Part shown: positions 23,501-38,500 of the stretch, piece by piece
Numbering within the stretch: position 1 is the first letter of the stretch
Layout: each line of letters begins with the position of its first letter
Assembly (NCBI GenBank): GCA_947652605.1
Contig: OX393582.1
Span: forward strand, 11,122,544-11,186,543
Direction of reading: 5' to 3'
DNA: 64,000 nucleotides
DNA from: Elmis aenea
Lineage: Eukaryota; Arthropoda; Insecta; Coleoptera; Elmidae
Program-made: the position numbers and the translations under genes
Notes under the pieces: generated by a model
Databases searched by the model: none
The model's input: only the letters and a program-made list of their open reading frames with translations
What the model was told of the DNA's origin: nothing

Positions 23501-26500
23501 CAACGATTATAAGAAACAACAAATATAGAAGGTGTTAAAAACAAAGGGATATGAAACAAACTGAATTAAGAAAAAGCTCAGGCTAGGTTACTATGTGTTT
23601 GCAATATAATGAATTTAAATGCTGTATAAAATGACAGTAAACTATATGAAGTAATGAAATTCAAATATCTTTATACAAAAGAAGATAAAAAAAATGGTGG
23701 TGGTAATTGTTTACACAAATGTTAGATATAACTGTGGTAAATACTTGAAGACTCTATCAATTCGTCTACCCAGAGGAAAACGTTTCGCTATTGGATGTTA
23801 GAAAAAAAATACTGTAGCTTATTTATCAAAACGTTCAACATCTCGTAATAGAACATGTCCAAAAAAATCCCAAATACTAGAAGGAAGGGTCAGCTTGAGT
23901 GTAAGATTTTATCATGGCAACAATCTAATATTACCTATAAAAACCCAAAGGCGATGTGCAGCTTGCGGGGAAAAACAACAAGGATTTGCAGTAGATGTGA
24001 TGTACCTTTACATGACAATTGTTTTGCCCCATTTCATATCAAATAAATAAAATTTTGTGTTTCTGTTACATTAAAAAAATAATATCACAAATTGCGTCAT
24101 TGTTCCAAAAATGGGAAATAAATCAACAAATGATAACTTTTTTTTGACGTAAGTGTTTTTCTATCAATAATTAACCAACTTGTACCAAAAGAACTAAATT
24201 TTTTTTTAAAATAGAATTATTTGTGGCTTTTAATGGGCTTAGCTTATAATTTATGAAGTCTCATTTTTTTACTTTATATTTTGACTTATTGTAGCAGTAT
24301 TTCCTTGTCATTTTTTCTATAAGAGCATAGTGCGAGTATTGTGTCCTACCCATGATGCACAAATTTATCAACAAATCGTTTGTTGATGAACAAAATCTAA
24401 ACACTGAAGTGGTACTCCAAGGTAGAACCGTTCTATTTTAATGTTAACTTCTTATAGGTACTAACAGTAAAATACTCATAACTTAATGCTTTTAGTGTTA
24501 CATGTTTTAATAATTCATGCGTCAGTATTTGTTCCATGTTATTCATTAAAAGGTAAATGAAATGTTATTGAAGTATAATAAAATCAATTGAGATCAGGAA
24601 GGAGTTTATAATATGCCATTTATTTATTTTAAGCAGTATTTAAACTTATTGTATTACAAAAGCTCCAGGCGATTTAGTTTCTTCTGTTATCGAACCAATA
24701 CAGGGTAATCCTCGTTCTTTTGTCTTACTTAGTTTGCAAAAGGGAGAGCAGGAGATTATTGGTTTTATCATTGATAATGATTAATGCCTAACAAAGCTAA
24801 TGGATCTCCCCTTCCACGTAGTAAATTGCGTCCTCATACTACAGGAAATGGAGAAGTTCACCCTTAAAAATTACTGCAGATATTAAATTACATTATGCCA
24901 CAGAAATCGCTCCGTGAAATAAAAGTGGCTAAATTAAAATATGTTGCAAACGAAAACACGTTTAAAAGGATCTGAAATAACACCGGAAATGAATTTATGT
25001 TAGGCCCACGCAGATACGTTAGTCTTAACAAGATAATGCGAACGTCGTTTTTACACAGGGTGGTCCAAATTCGATGGGATTGCATGGGTATCTTGCTTAA
25101 CCTTTAAGTAGTCGCACGGCGCCGCAGAGGCGCCAAGCGTTTTTTAAATCGTTGTTACATTTTTAATTATTTTTTTGTCACTAATATCTGTTTATGTATT
25201 CCTCAATTGTACTTTTAGGAATACGAATTATATAGTATTATTCATATTTCTCTATTTTACAGTCCGTAAAATGCAATTATGTGCTACTCGGCATGAACGC
25301 TATCATTTATGCCCTAGGGCTAAAAATCGACATTCGCAACAAATTTGTTCGCAATGCCATAAAAATATTTGTTCAGAGCATACAATAAAATTGTGCAGTG
25401 AATGCTTTGCATCCAATGTTTGATTCGTATTAAAAAAAAAAAAAATCTGTTTTTACAGTTATGTTTTATATACAGATATATATTTTTTATATCTTATAAT
25501 TTATTTAGTCATTGTTATTCTTTTAAAGATTTAGCTTATATTTCATGAATAAAGCAGTTTAACACATTTTTAAGATTTTAAGTCAAAAATATTGTTATAA
25601 AACCCCAATGGTGCCTCCGAGGCGCCATGCGAGTAGTTATGTATACACAGTACACGCGACTAGTTAAAGGTTAATAGGCAAGATAGAGAAACGGTTAAAT
25701 TACCAAAAATGTGCACTTTCTTGAGATGAACTCAGAACAGCTGTCAAATATATTTTATCATTTTCTGTTCTAATCAAACCGGGTTGTGAGGTCTGATGGC
25801 TTGAACCTTTTTAGCCGCCTAGTTTCGCACTCTTTGTCCATGAGATTGTTTACTAACTTGTTACGGTGGACTTTTACTCGTTCACTGTATCTGGAACTAA
25901 ACTTTTTTATTTCTTCTTTCACTGAAGGCACGCACAGATCACATTGTATTACTGCGTTGGGTACATACCAAGGTGCGTTCACTATGGTTCGAAGAACTTT
26001 ATTCTGAAATCGTTGTATTATGTCAATGTTGGTGTTGCTGGCTGAGCCCCAAAGCTGGATACCATAACTCCATATGGGCTTTAATATTACTTTATAAATT
26101 AATAGTTTGTTCTCTAATGTTAGCTGTGATTGTCTACCAATCATCCAGTACATTTGCCGCAGTTCGATTTAATGATTAAGACAAAAAAGTTATGGGAGAA
26201 AAAGACATTTTCATCTTTTTTGCAATAACATCTGAAGTACGAGAAATTTTGTACTTTTAAAAATTGATTGTGGCTCCTCTCATACTAAGGAATAATTTAT
26301 CTAATTTAAACGAACCTGTATCTCCTATAACAAGCGAGATCCCCATGCTGGAAATGTAATATGGGACATAAATTTTTTACTATTTTGTTAATGGTTTTTT
26401 AAAACGGGCCTTTAAATTTATATTTGCCCTGGGGCACAGAATGGGGCTCTGCCGACCCTGATGGCAATGCTTTTATTTTGGTGTTATATGTATTACAGCG

Positions 26501-29500
26501 ACTGATTTTTTTTTAAGACCACTGATAATTAAATTACGCATTGTAAAAGTTTTTTTTTTCCAAATTTGCAAATTTTTAGTAAAACTGTCGTTATGTTTAT
26601 TTCTACGTTCTTAGAACTTGCTTTTGTAGCGTAGTAGGCGAGAATGATATATTTGCGTTGAATTAGGTCGGTGGATAAAGTTTCAAGATTTGTGGTGTCA
26701 CAAATGTCCTTTTGCGTTGTTGAGTAACTTATATTTGCCCAGTAAGTTGGTAAATGTATTCACGAGGATTTATTGGTACATATACGAACGTGTCTCTGTA
26801 GTACCGTATCTCCTCATAACTTCTATGTAATTTAGTTCTCACAAATTAACTAGTTTCGGCTTTGTGGCCTAAAATACGTTAAACAGGATTTCTGCTGCTC
26901 GCAGTGTTCACAAAATTCGTCATCAATATGGACACCAATAATTACAGACAACATTGTTTGAGTTATGTCATACAAACTTAAAGGAACTTTTATGCCCAAT
27001 AAATTATTCAAACTTAGAATATTATTAACGATATTTTGGTGAAACAGCAAGGAGTAGGGGAGACTGGGAATGAAAGTAACACGGGTAGGTTGTAACAGTG
27101 CCTATAGTTTCCTTAATTTTTGTTATATGTCTTCCTAAGCGCTTTTGCAATGTTCATTTACATCCACCTCCTTACCCACATTGCTGGTTTTCATCTGTCA
27201 AAGAGGTTAAGTTTTTATCAGCCAGAGTCACTATTTTTCCCCTTAAAGTTAATGCGTTGTGTCACCGGTCGGTGACTTTTAGGCGATCTCTAAAAGAGGA
27301 ACAAAACAGTACCTACATTATTATGTTCTAATTCTAAATGTTGTTGGCTGTTGGTGGATGCAATACAATTTGACGTTGGAATCGTGGTTAATTGTGGATT
27401 CCCTCCACTTTGTTTTGTGTACACTTGGGGTCAAAAGTAAAGTGTTACAACCAACCCCAATCAATGTTTGCGCTTGCAAATGTTACTCTTAACACATAAT
27501 TGGTGGTTTTCTTCGTAGATGAGAATGTACAAAACTTGTCGGATTTTCCAATTGTTGTATCTTTTTGTTTGACATTTTTGAATGTTGATAATTTTCACTT
27601 AACAGTTTTTATTGTAGCGAAGCATTTACTTAAAAATTTATTCGTTTAACTTATGTGCATTTTGGAATCAAATATTAATTTGGTCGATAAATACTAATGT
27701 ATTTACCCACTAGTTACTAGCTGTGTAAATTATTTTGCCGTTACAACTCATTCCATTTCCATCCCTTGTTACTTTTAGCCCCAACGTTGAGGTTGGAAGT
27801 AACAGCTGCCTTACTACAGAAAAAAAATCTCACATATGCTTTACGAAACAAATGAAATAAATATCTTAGAAGGAAGATAAATGTCCAATCTCATTAAATC
27901 AATTTAGATGTACCTAAAAAACTTGTCATACTCTAGGTCCTAGAGTCTAGGAGATATTAAATAAAAACAAAAAAAAATGTTAATTTCACCCCCGGTCTCC
28001 CCTAATGTACACCAAACTTTATTGCCTGCATTGAAAATAGGTTTAGTTCAAATTTTTCGCTGTGACATCACGGATGATGTGTGAGACGTTTCTGTACCGA
28101 CTTAAAATTATTTTGGCAATAAAACTCACCAGATAATAATTTTGCTCATTCAATAGTCACTTTCGAGCGATTGCGCCAAGGGACGTTTGCATTTGCCGAG
28201 TTATTAATGGCTGCAACAATTTATTTGTATCATTAACAGCTTGTTTGGAATTTTGCTTTGTAGTCAACTTAGCCGAATGCAGTTGAATGTAGTTTGAAAG
28301 CACAACTTTCGAACAGTTTGCGTTCCTGCATAACAGTTAGGTATTCTGCTATTGCCATTTGAAATTTCGATCAACATTCGAATTACCATTAACAGGATGA
28401 GTTTGTAAACAAGGCTCTTCTAAGCGCTTTTGACAATAATGGACGTTACTCTGTTGCAACAAAGTGCACTGGATTCACGAAAAGTATTCGTTAAAGACGA
28501 TGAGGTGTAACGAAAAGTCAACCACTTGATAAAATCTAACGTACATTGTTGAAGTCGTAAATCTCTTACGACCATTGTAATCTTGTATTATCTCAAGAGA
28601 TTGAAGTAGAAAAGCCATGGAGGAGCTTCGGTCTAGTTTAAACAACACTCACTCAACGTGTTGAAAGGTTAAAGGTGCAACGAAATAAGTGTTTGCCTGG
28701 TTAATACTATATTTTGGGTATCTAAATTCAACAAACCATTAAACTTGTTAAATCGTTAAAAAATTTCAGTCCTTTATAAAATAGAGAATTTTGAGTGTAA
28801 TTTAGTATCCTGAATGGCAATTTAAAGTCTTCACAGTTTCTAGTCGGATAATTATCAATATCAGTGTTTCAGGTTATATATTTTAACAAAGAATTTGGAA
28901 GCAGGTTATTTATAATCTTGAAAATAAAAATACGTTTAAAAATTATCCGTTGTTTAATACTAAGCCACTGTAGAGTATCTAGCGTTAGAGTAATTTTGGT
29001 GTATCTGGAACAGTGTGAAATAATTCTCATAGCCCAATTTTGCAATTTTTAAAGCCGGTCTAAGTCATTAGTATTCGCCAGAAATAAAATACTAGGGCAA
29101 TATTCGAAATGGGGTGCTATGATACTTTTGTATTATAGAATTTTAGTAAGGACTGGAAGTTTACTGCTTAATCTACCAAGAAAACCATTTTTTTTAGAAA
29201 TCGGTTTTATTAAATAATCAATATTACTTTTAAAATAAGCTTATCGTCTATTAGTATACCTAGATATTTAATTTCATTAACTCTATTTAATACTACACCA
29301 TCCAATTCTATAACTTGCTGATTACGCAATTGTTTATCACTAAGTAGTTTGTTTGGTCGGCATTTATTTTCGGTTTGTTAACCTATAACCACGCTGCGAC
29401 TCTACGTAAGTCAGTGTTTAATTTGCTTACCACAAATAAATATAAGAGTATCATCTGCAAATGCATTTATGACGCCGTTTACGACATTTGCTTTAATGCC

Positions 29501-32500
29501 ATTCATGTACAGTATGAACAACAAAGGCCTAAGGACACTACTTGAGGAACACCTAAATTATTTATTATTCTATTAGAGGTTTCATTTTTAAATTTTTTAG
29601 TTCGACACCGAGATGTTAAATAATCTGCAAACCATTTTTTTTCCTCGCATCTGACTCCGTACCTACGTTTCAAGTTTTATTAATAAGCGTCGTCTGTCAA
29701 TAGTTTCGAATGCTCTTTTTAGATCTGAAAATACTACTGTGACAATATTGTCGTTTTTAGTTTCCTCTTTCCAATCTGCTAGAACAAAATTTATTGCATG
29801 TTTCCATGTATTGGGAAAGATACCATTTCGCAACGATTCGTTTATTATTTGAAACAGCACTGGTCCTACTTCAGAAAAAATATCCTTAAAAGGATTTTTG
29901 CTCAAATTCTACGATGCTTTCACTACCTTTAACATCGTTGATAATTTATAGGATGAAAGAAGAAAGGTTAACCAGAAAATCCCATGAAACAAGATCACAG
30001 GTGAAAAACAAAAGGGGCAGACCAAGAAATACCGACAAGAGGAAGTAAAACAAGCAGCAAGGATAGAAAAACAAATGGAAAGACAAAAAAAAAAACTAGC
30101 ACAAGACAGAACGACGCGGGAAAAAGTCAGCACAACACAACTCAACAGTCCTACACCTAACAGTAGAAGGACTCATGAGTCATGACTAAATAAAATAAAA
30201 GTGATTTTTTTTTCCGTTTTTATTATTATATTTTAATGCTATTATTGAGACTATAAAAAGGTTCATAGGACACCTTCAGAGGGATTCAAAGATTCCCAGT
30301 GGTCTGTGGACCACACCTTAAGAAACATTGCATTACACTACACTAATATAATATGCTAACGAACATAGATTTTCGTTTATCAACAAGAATTTTTTACTTT
30401 ATCTGCTGACAAAGAGACGGAAGCTGAAAGTTGGTTTAGGTTATCTTTATTAAATATATTATAAATGTATACGGTGGAGCACTTGGATCACATGGTACAA
30501 ATATCGAAATCATCAAATTATTGACATACATTTTAAGTAGTCTATAGAATTACTAATCATTAACTTGATGCGTTCTGAAAGAACACAAAGAAGGTTGTCG
30601 AAGTGTTTAAACCGAGCTTATCGGTATCCGAATAAATTAGCTTCTCTTACACGTAACGAATAGACCCAGTGATAAAATCTGATCTGCAATCCCCATTATT
30701 TCGTGTTCATCCATTCAAACCTTTATTTCAGATCCTTAACTTAAAATGCAGACAAGAGTTTAAAAGTAATTTAAAATTTAAAATTTTAGAATTCGATTAT
30801 TTTCAGTTCAGTTCATAAAACATATTCTCTCTTGCAGCAACTACAATATGAATATTTTTACTTTTATGCCTTATTTGCATTGTAAAGTTCCCTACATTTG
30901 CTATACTTTATAGGAGTAGAATAAAGTTTGTATCACAGTGTCCTCAATAGACGTTCTGGTTCTTGAGAACTAATAATTTTAAAAAGAAAACCAGAACCCT
31001 GTATAATTCTATACATAAATTCGCGATTTTTGTTTTTGATACCGTGTATCAATATGAAGAAAATCTAGAAAGAGTTTCTTTCGTAGTCTGTGCGCGTACA
31101 ACTCTGGTTGCGAATCTCTATTTTAATTTGTGCCTCTTTAAACGTGAACATTTTTCTACAAGCGAAAGCAATTTAAAACTTTGAAACCGAAAAAGTAAGT
31201 TTTATCACGTTTAACCTACATTGTTCTTCCTATCTTTTTCAACGTCCCCATAATAAGCCGGTTTTGTGGAACATTCCAATGCATTTTTAAACGCGTCTGG
31301 TCTATAAACTTAATAATCAAGGCTCTTGTAATTTGAGACAAATTTAACGATAATTTAGTAAAATGCAATTTTTGTATCAGGTTACATTTTGCCATTAAAA
31401 CGAATTTTCAGCACTCTAATGAAATTTCCAGTCTATCCCTATTGTGTCCTCATAATGAAGTGCTAATTGGGTTCAATTAGTCTACGCTCGTAAAATCGAA
31501 TTACGTCAAGTAGATGTATACAAATGATCTTGGAGCTACAAGGGTACTCTTTGTTTTCCAAACTAATGATGCATGTTTAACTTTTTAGATAAATTTTTTG
31601 AAAATACCAGTAAAACGGTAGAATATTTTCTGTCTTTGCAGTTTAAGGCCTGCCGCACACGGATATTTTAGGGGCAATTTTTAGTAAATATTTTGCTGCT
31701 ATTACCTGTTGTTTAACTCTTCTACATATTGTATCAACATTCTTATTCTGCAACAATTTTTTATGATGTCCAGTTCGTCTGTCCACCAGTTACATTTTCT
31801 TCTATATTGTGTGGAAATTCTCCAAGAGCTTCCTATGCAGCTTGATTTACTGCATCCACTACAATATTGTGTATTTACTTTTTTATTCATGTTTATAAAG
31901 GGTTCAATTACATTTAAAATTTTGCAAAATAAATTGTATGGATATTATGTGAAAAATAACCCGGAATTCAATTCTAATACTGATGCAACAAAATGTGATT
32001 ACTTTGTTGCAGAGCACACATAAATTTTTCCAATAGATGATTTTGTAGGAACGGAATTTACACGTATCCTAGAGGAGGTTTCAAGAAACTGAATATATCT
32101 AGCAGTTGCTGCAAAAATACGACAAAATGATATGCTATTTCTTGGAATAATAAATATATATCGACATCTGTGGAAGTTACCAGAGCAAACACGCTCGAAT
32201 AAACCTGGATTTGGATATTCGCGAAAATGCAATATTCTTTTCACGTCAATTATTTCTACATCAATAATTTCGTAGTTCAAAACACACAAAATAATAAAAT
32301 TTTTATTACATTGAAATGTTAAAACACAAGATACATAGTTAACACTTTGAACTATTTAAGTAAGTCATTTTAAATTGAAATTCTTACAGTGATCAACTAT
32401 GATATTTTTAGTTACCTTATATATCATTATGTAAACAACATATTTATAATAGAATTTTCTTTTAGTTAAAATAAAATTTTACCTTAACCCTATTTATTTG

Positions 32501-35500
32501 TTAGGAATTATTTAATCTGGTATCTTAAATGCACAGTTACAAGAAAACAATAAATTTTGTTATTATTTTATGAGAAATGTTCAAAAGAATTAACAACTAT
32601 TGTGAATGCCAATAATTGGTACATGCAGGGCCAATAACTGGGAAAGACATGCCAATAACTACAAACTGCGTATAATAATATATATATATTAATATATATA
32701 TAATAATAATTTATTTTTACCTTTAAAAACTTATGATACATCAAATTCGAATTTGAAATATGAAAACAAGTTTATTGGTCTACACTACATTTCAATTTTT
32801 ATATTTTAATATCATAAAACTAATTAATTATCTCCCTTTCAGTATGAAATTTTGCTTAAGGGGGCCAACAACTGTAGCAGTTACTCTATTATTTTTCCAT
32901 AATGTGAATTTATTAAGCGTACCTATTTATAACTTTGCCAAACTCAATTTATTTTATCCTCATTTTTACATAATAATTGATCATTAAAATATCCAATAAA
33001 AGCCAGAATTGGATTCTATTGGTTCACTAAATATGTAATATATATGCAGAGCAGTTGTTTGCGAGGGGATTTCTCTTAAAAGATTGAAATTCTTAAAGCC
33101 AACAATATTGACTTTATTGATGCCACTGCATAACAAGCACAAAAGCTGATTAAAATTTTATTTGTTTTGCAAGTAGAACGTTGAATCAATAAATAAAGTG
33201 CATAGAACAATGCAGCCCTCTTTTTGAATTCTCTGTAGCTATGAACAATAAATATTAGATCAGTACAAACTGTTTTTCATACAAAAATATTATCATTTTA
33301 AACAATACTATTAGAGTAAAGTGCCCTAATATGGAATACTTTTTTGTATTCGGCAATAATATTCACATTTATTCAACAAAATTTTGCAAAAAAAATTGTA
33401 AGGAATTTGTGATGAATACGCAACACATTGCTCGAATTCTGGTACGATATTACGGTAGATATTTCTTATGTAGCTATTTTTTTAAAATGGTACTTCTATT
33501 CCATATTAAGCTCCCGGGGAACCTAATATGGAATACTAGGGGTTCTTAATGTGGAATATAGAATTATATAGGAAACTAGCTGATTTACCCGGTGTTGCAC
33601 GGGTGATTACAATCCTCTTTTATCAATCACAGACTACTCGCGCTCCGCGCTCGAGCCTGGCGGACGTTCCCAGATTATCAATCACAGACTACTCGCGCTG
33701 CGCGCTCGCGCTCGGCGGACGTTCTAAGACGTTTCCGGCCGTTTCCGGCTGTTCCCGGCCGTCCTTTATACGACGTTTGATCCGTTGGGTCCTAAAAAGT
33801 AACTGTGAAAAATTTGGTCCCGATCGGTCAACGAACCTAGGATTCTATAGCGAACAAACAAACAAACAAACAAGCTCTTTTATATATATATAGATATACA
33901 TTAAAATAAGCAACTGCTCATAGATTATTCTTTTATTTCTTTCTGATTTGCAATATTACTTAAACCAAACCAAAACTCTGTTATTTATGTAAATTAAATT
34001 ATAATTCAAGTGTCATTCGAACTAAATGTTGGTAATTTATTTATTTTTTACAGGTAGGACAATAGATTTTTTTTTTGTGGGTATTTTGCACATTTTTCGT
34101 CTGCCCATTTCTGACACTTTTGACACTGAACTCATATTGCTTTACTTAGTGACCATAATCATATTCATTATAAGGCACCTCTATGTATTCCATATTAGGC
34201 ATCAATGTGACATTTCAAAATTTGAGCTATTTAATTAAAATATAAAGGCTCATGCTAAATAAACATGCAATAAAATATTTTATATCATTTACCCTAGCAT
34301 ATAATATTTTGCACTGAAAGATTTAGCCTAAAAATATATTTGAAACTTATGTAATCTAGTGAATATTTTTTAATTATTTTACATTTGGGAATGTGTGATC
34401 AATGTACAAATAGGTACATATACTTTTCAACAGATATCGCTTATTCATTGTCATAAAACTGATGTATTCCATAAAAGGTAACTGTTCCATATTAGGGCAC
34501 TTTACTCTAAATATAGCAAATAAACATACAGTGCTGCGCAAAAGTATGGAGACAGATAAATATCTAGAATACTCTTAAAGATCACATAGAAATTTGGTAT
34601 CTTGCTGCTACACGGCTCCGTGCGCAACTTTTCCACTCGTGCGTAATATTTCTTACAACTCTTGTTATGTGATATACTATAAGGTCGGTCCTGTATTAAC
34701 CCAATTCTATGCCGCCAAGACAACACATACCTATAATCTATTCAACATGTACTAATTATTGACCTTTAGGACTAAGAAGTCCTTTGTGTGAAACTTATAC
34801 CTGTTCCGTGCAAATTTCAATGACTACCAGTACCAGTCCGTTATTGATGAATCATATAATTTCGACCACACATTTTCAAGGCTGATTGCTATTATTACGT
34901 TTCCAAACAACAAGTATAAATCAATCTTGCCCCCAAAACCCTTTCCCGACAGTACAAATATGTCAGGATATTTACCGTGGTTATTGGTTTTTCATTCCTT
35001 GCAATGCAACTTCTGGCCACATCCATCATTATCAAGAAATATTTATTTATAATGTACTTTCTGATAAAGCGCCGTAATATAAATATTTTCCCAAAGTAAA
35101 TTTATATCTTGCGATGTATCTTCAGAAACAACTTGAATAAATCAATTACTCTCGTACCTTTCCTAATAAAATTATAACTTTGACTTGAATGTCGAATAAA
35201 TGATACTTCAAGCGTGAAAAAGCTAGATAAACAATATTACAAAAGTTTCAGATTGGTACAAGTTCTCCAACTTGATTGTCGGAATTATTAAATTACTCTT
35301 TTAGAAGTTTGTAACGATTCCATCGGCTCAAAAGGGAACGCACTGCGATTCACACGACTCGCTCTTCAGGCGAATGCGTCAAAGATGTACCTTGTAAAAA
35401 TAGACTCGATTTCTCTTCGTATCTAAAAAGTTTTATTAGGACATGACTAATGGACAACTGGTTGAACGATTTCGAGATTTTCCGTGGATACATTGTTTGA

Positions 35501-38500
35501 TGGAATCCATTTCCTAAATCACTTTCAAAACCTTGCCCTCTTTAACATTGAAGTTATTTCACAGTCGTAAATTTGGAAACCTTTTGCCTAATTTATTTTT
35601 ATAGATTATGGTAGAACTAAAAGTTGCAAGCGAAAGTCCTAAGCTGCGTATTATCCTTCAAGTGCGGCAAAAATGTTTAGTCTGTTCGAAACATTAAAGT
35701 TTTGTTGTTGTAGTTTTAACAAAGAATGGTGTAATTGTAATGGGTTAATCATGCTAGACTAAATTTCAGAAAAAAAGAATCACACGTTTTAGCGTTTCTT
35801 GCATAAGTATGTGCAGATTTGTATACATATACTCATGAAATTACTCCCTTCCTGCGCTTAGATAAAATCAACAACAGCGCACAATAAAATTTTGAAATTG
35901 ATAGGGCATGTTAAGCTAATGTATCTCAAGATATGGTAAAAAATTCAGAAAAAAAGAATCACACGTTTTAGCGTTTCTTACATAAGTATGTGCAGATTTT
36001 TATATACTCATGAAATTACTTCCTTCCTGCGGTCTTAGATAAAATCAAAACGGCGCACAATAAAATTTTGAAATTGATAGGGCATGGAAATAAAAGAAAC
36101 ATTTTATTCATTGCAACAATAATACACTATAACAGAGGTTCCCAATCTTTATAAGATATTGTACCGGTTTGTAGTAGACAATATGGTGGCGTACCAGTAA
36201 GTAAATATTTTTGGAAAAACGGGCCCAAAAAAAAAATCCTGAATTCTCAAGTGATGACTTTTTTTTGTTGCTTGTCTCTCTCAAATATTTTGTCGAGCAA
36301 ATAAAAGACTAATCCTACAATAAAACTTTCCTAAATTCCCAACTGATGACCTTTTTTTTAGGTAAATATTTTGGAAACAGAATTTAATTCGTAAATACTT
36401 TTATGACACTAAATATAAATGGATGTGTATCATATACAGCGTGTTTCTTAAATATTGCGAAAAAATTCAGATGGTGATTCCTTATCAAAAATTAAGGGGG
36501 GTCTTTCATATAATTTTTTTTCCTTAGATGTCTCCTTTTTGAGTTAAATAAAGGGGGGTGCTTTATTTTATATCTCAAATTTGGGTAAATGTAGAAGAAT
36601 GATATTTGGTGGATGTTTTATACTTAGTAAAAGGTTTCCCATAGTAATATTTTCGATCATCTGCCACCTTTACAGGGGGCTGAAAAGTGCGACCCCTGTT
36701 GGTTTTTTTATCAGAACTTTTTGGTAGGTAGTTAAAATTTTGCAATATATTTTTTTTAAATTGACTTATTTAGAAACTTTTTTTGTTCTTTAGTTGTTCT
36801 CGTAAAACCTACCGTTTTTGAGTAACAAAATAAAACAAACTATGGCAATGGCAACCACCAAAATGAGTCGTTTTATCTTGAAATATTTGATGGATCATGT
36901 TGACTTGTTTTATTTTTTACTTAAAAACAGTAGGTTTTACGAGAACAACTAATGAACAGAAACAGTTTGTAGATAAATCAATCTTCCAAAAAAAAAAGTT
37001 TAAAATTGCAAAAGTTCAACCCACCAAAAAGTTCTGAAAAAAAAACAACAGGGGTCGCACTTTTCACTTTTCAGCCCCCTGTGAAGGTGGGAGATGATTG
37101 AAAATATTACTATGGGAAACCTTTTACTTGTACTTTATTGTAAGTATAAAACATCTACCAAATATCATTCTTCTACATTTATCCAAATTTGAGAAATAAA
37201 ATAAAAACGTAATTTTACGCTCCTCTTTAGGGGAGTGCAACTTCTAAAAGAGACATCTAAGAAAAAAAAATTATATGAAAGACCCCCCTTATGTTTAATA
37301 AGGAATCACCGCCTGAATTTTTTTGCAGTATTTAAGAAACACCCTGCATAAATATAATAATAATTCTAATTATTGTAATTAATGTGAGGGTTGCGCCTGT
37401 TTACTTTTTATCAGTGTAGAAATATCTAGTTTAAGGCGAACATCAGACTCAAAATTAATTGGTTATTTTATTTTCGGTCTGAAATTAGCGGACATCAACC
37501 ATTTTCGATCACCCGATATAAACCGATAATTATTTTAAATGTACATATGTGTCTACAAATCTGTCACTATCTTCTTCTTCTTCTACACGCATGTGATATC
37601 ATCACATAACATAGATGCTATATAAAAAAATTAAAAAAATTATTATTTCATTTGCTTATCGCGTACCGGTACCACAGATTGGGAACGCCTGCACTATAAT
37701 ATGATAAATGTGCATAATAAAGACATTTGTAATAACATGTAAATATGCTTACATGCCTATTAATTATTATTTAAATGAGTACTTTTCCACTGAATGAATA
37801 TTTTTGTCAATGTATCGAAAAGAAGGACATGTAGGAGGACACTTTTCGAGGGATGACAAAATTTACAAAAGAAGGACTGTCTTCCCCAAAGGAGGACGGT
37901 TGGTCGCCTTATTTATAGTCATCTTCAATTACTTCTTTAAGAGGAATGATAGCAGAACCTGACTCCTTTCTGGTGCTAAGCAAAACTATTTTTACGTTCA
38001 AATGCCTTATACCAGCGTTAAACTGTAGCCAAGTATTCACTAAAAGTTAAATCTAAACGTTTCTTGCATCCATAAACTCATCAACCCCTTTAAAAACCCT
38101 TAAATTATTAATTCGAAAATGCTCCCTTACTTTCAATGTTTAATAAAAGTAACAAATTAGGTTCTACTCAATTTGATTCCCTGTGAGCTCGCGTTTATAA
38201 GCAACTAACGGCGGCCAATTCCGATCTAAAAGTTGCTTATAACGTGAAAGTTGCTTATATGATAGAAATAGAAACGATTCGATTTTTAACATGAATAAAT
38301 CTTGTTTTTAGTAGTAAAACTAAAAATAAAAGTTTACACCATAACAACGCGATCGTGGTCGCGTTGCTATGGTGATCTGAAAGTACCTATGTCAAACGAA
38401 ATACGCGCGTGCCACGTACCTTTAGTCGTGATCTATGTACTTGTACATCTCTCAAATAAAAAAATATGATGTGATTTCATGGCAAGTATACAGAGCGGAT

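Larger units (their letters stand above)
25055..25770. repeat. ACAGGGTG-ended element, copy 3, split by a piggyBac derivative
   Basis: 25055-25100 and 25671-25735 join into the inverse of the shared right part of 790-1213/6836-7179 (ACAGGGTGGTCCAAATTCGA, then AAGATAGAGAAA). Confidence 0.75.

Noticed and set aside
31702..32289. PIF/Harbinger protein pair suggested by GGCCTGCCGCACACGG
   Set aside because: Frames on both strands carry no MADF/Myb or nuclease motifs, and no second TIR was found.
33549..33893. 114-codon frame rich in Arg/Ser
   Set aside because: It lies entirely in the Helitron-like repeat and its GC-rich palindromic core.
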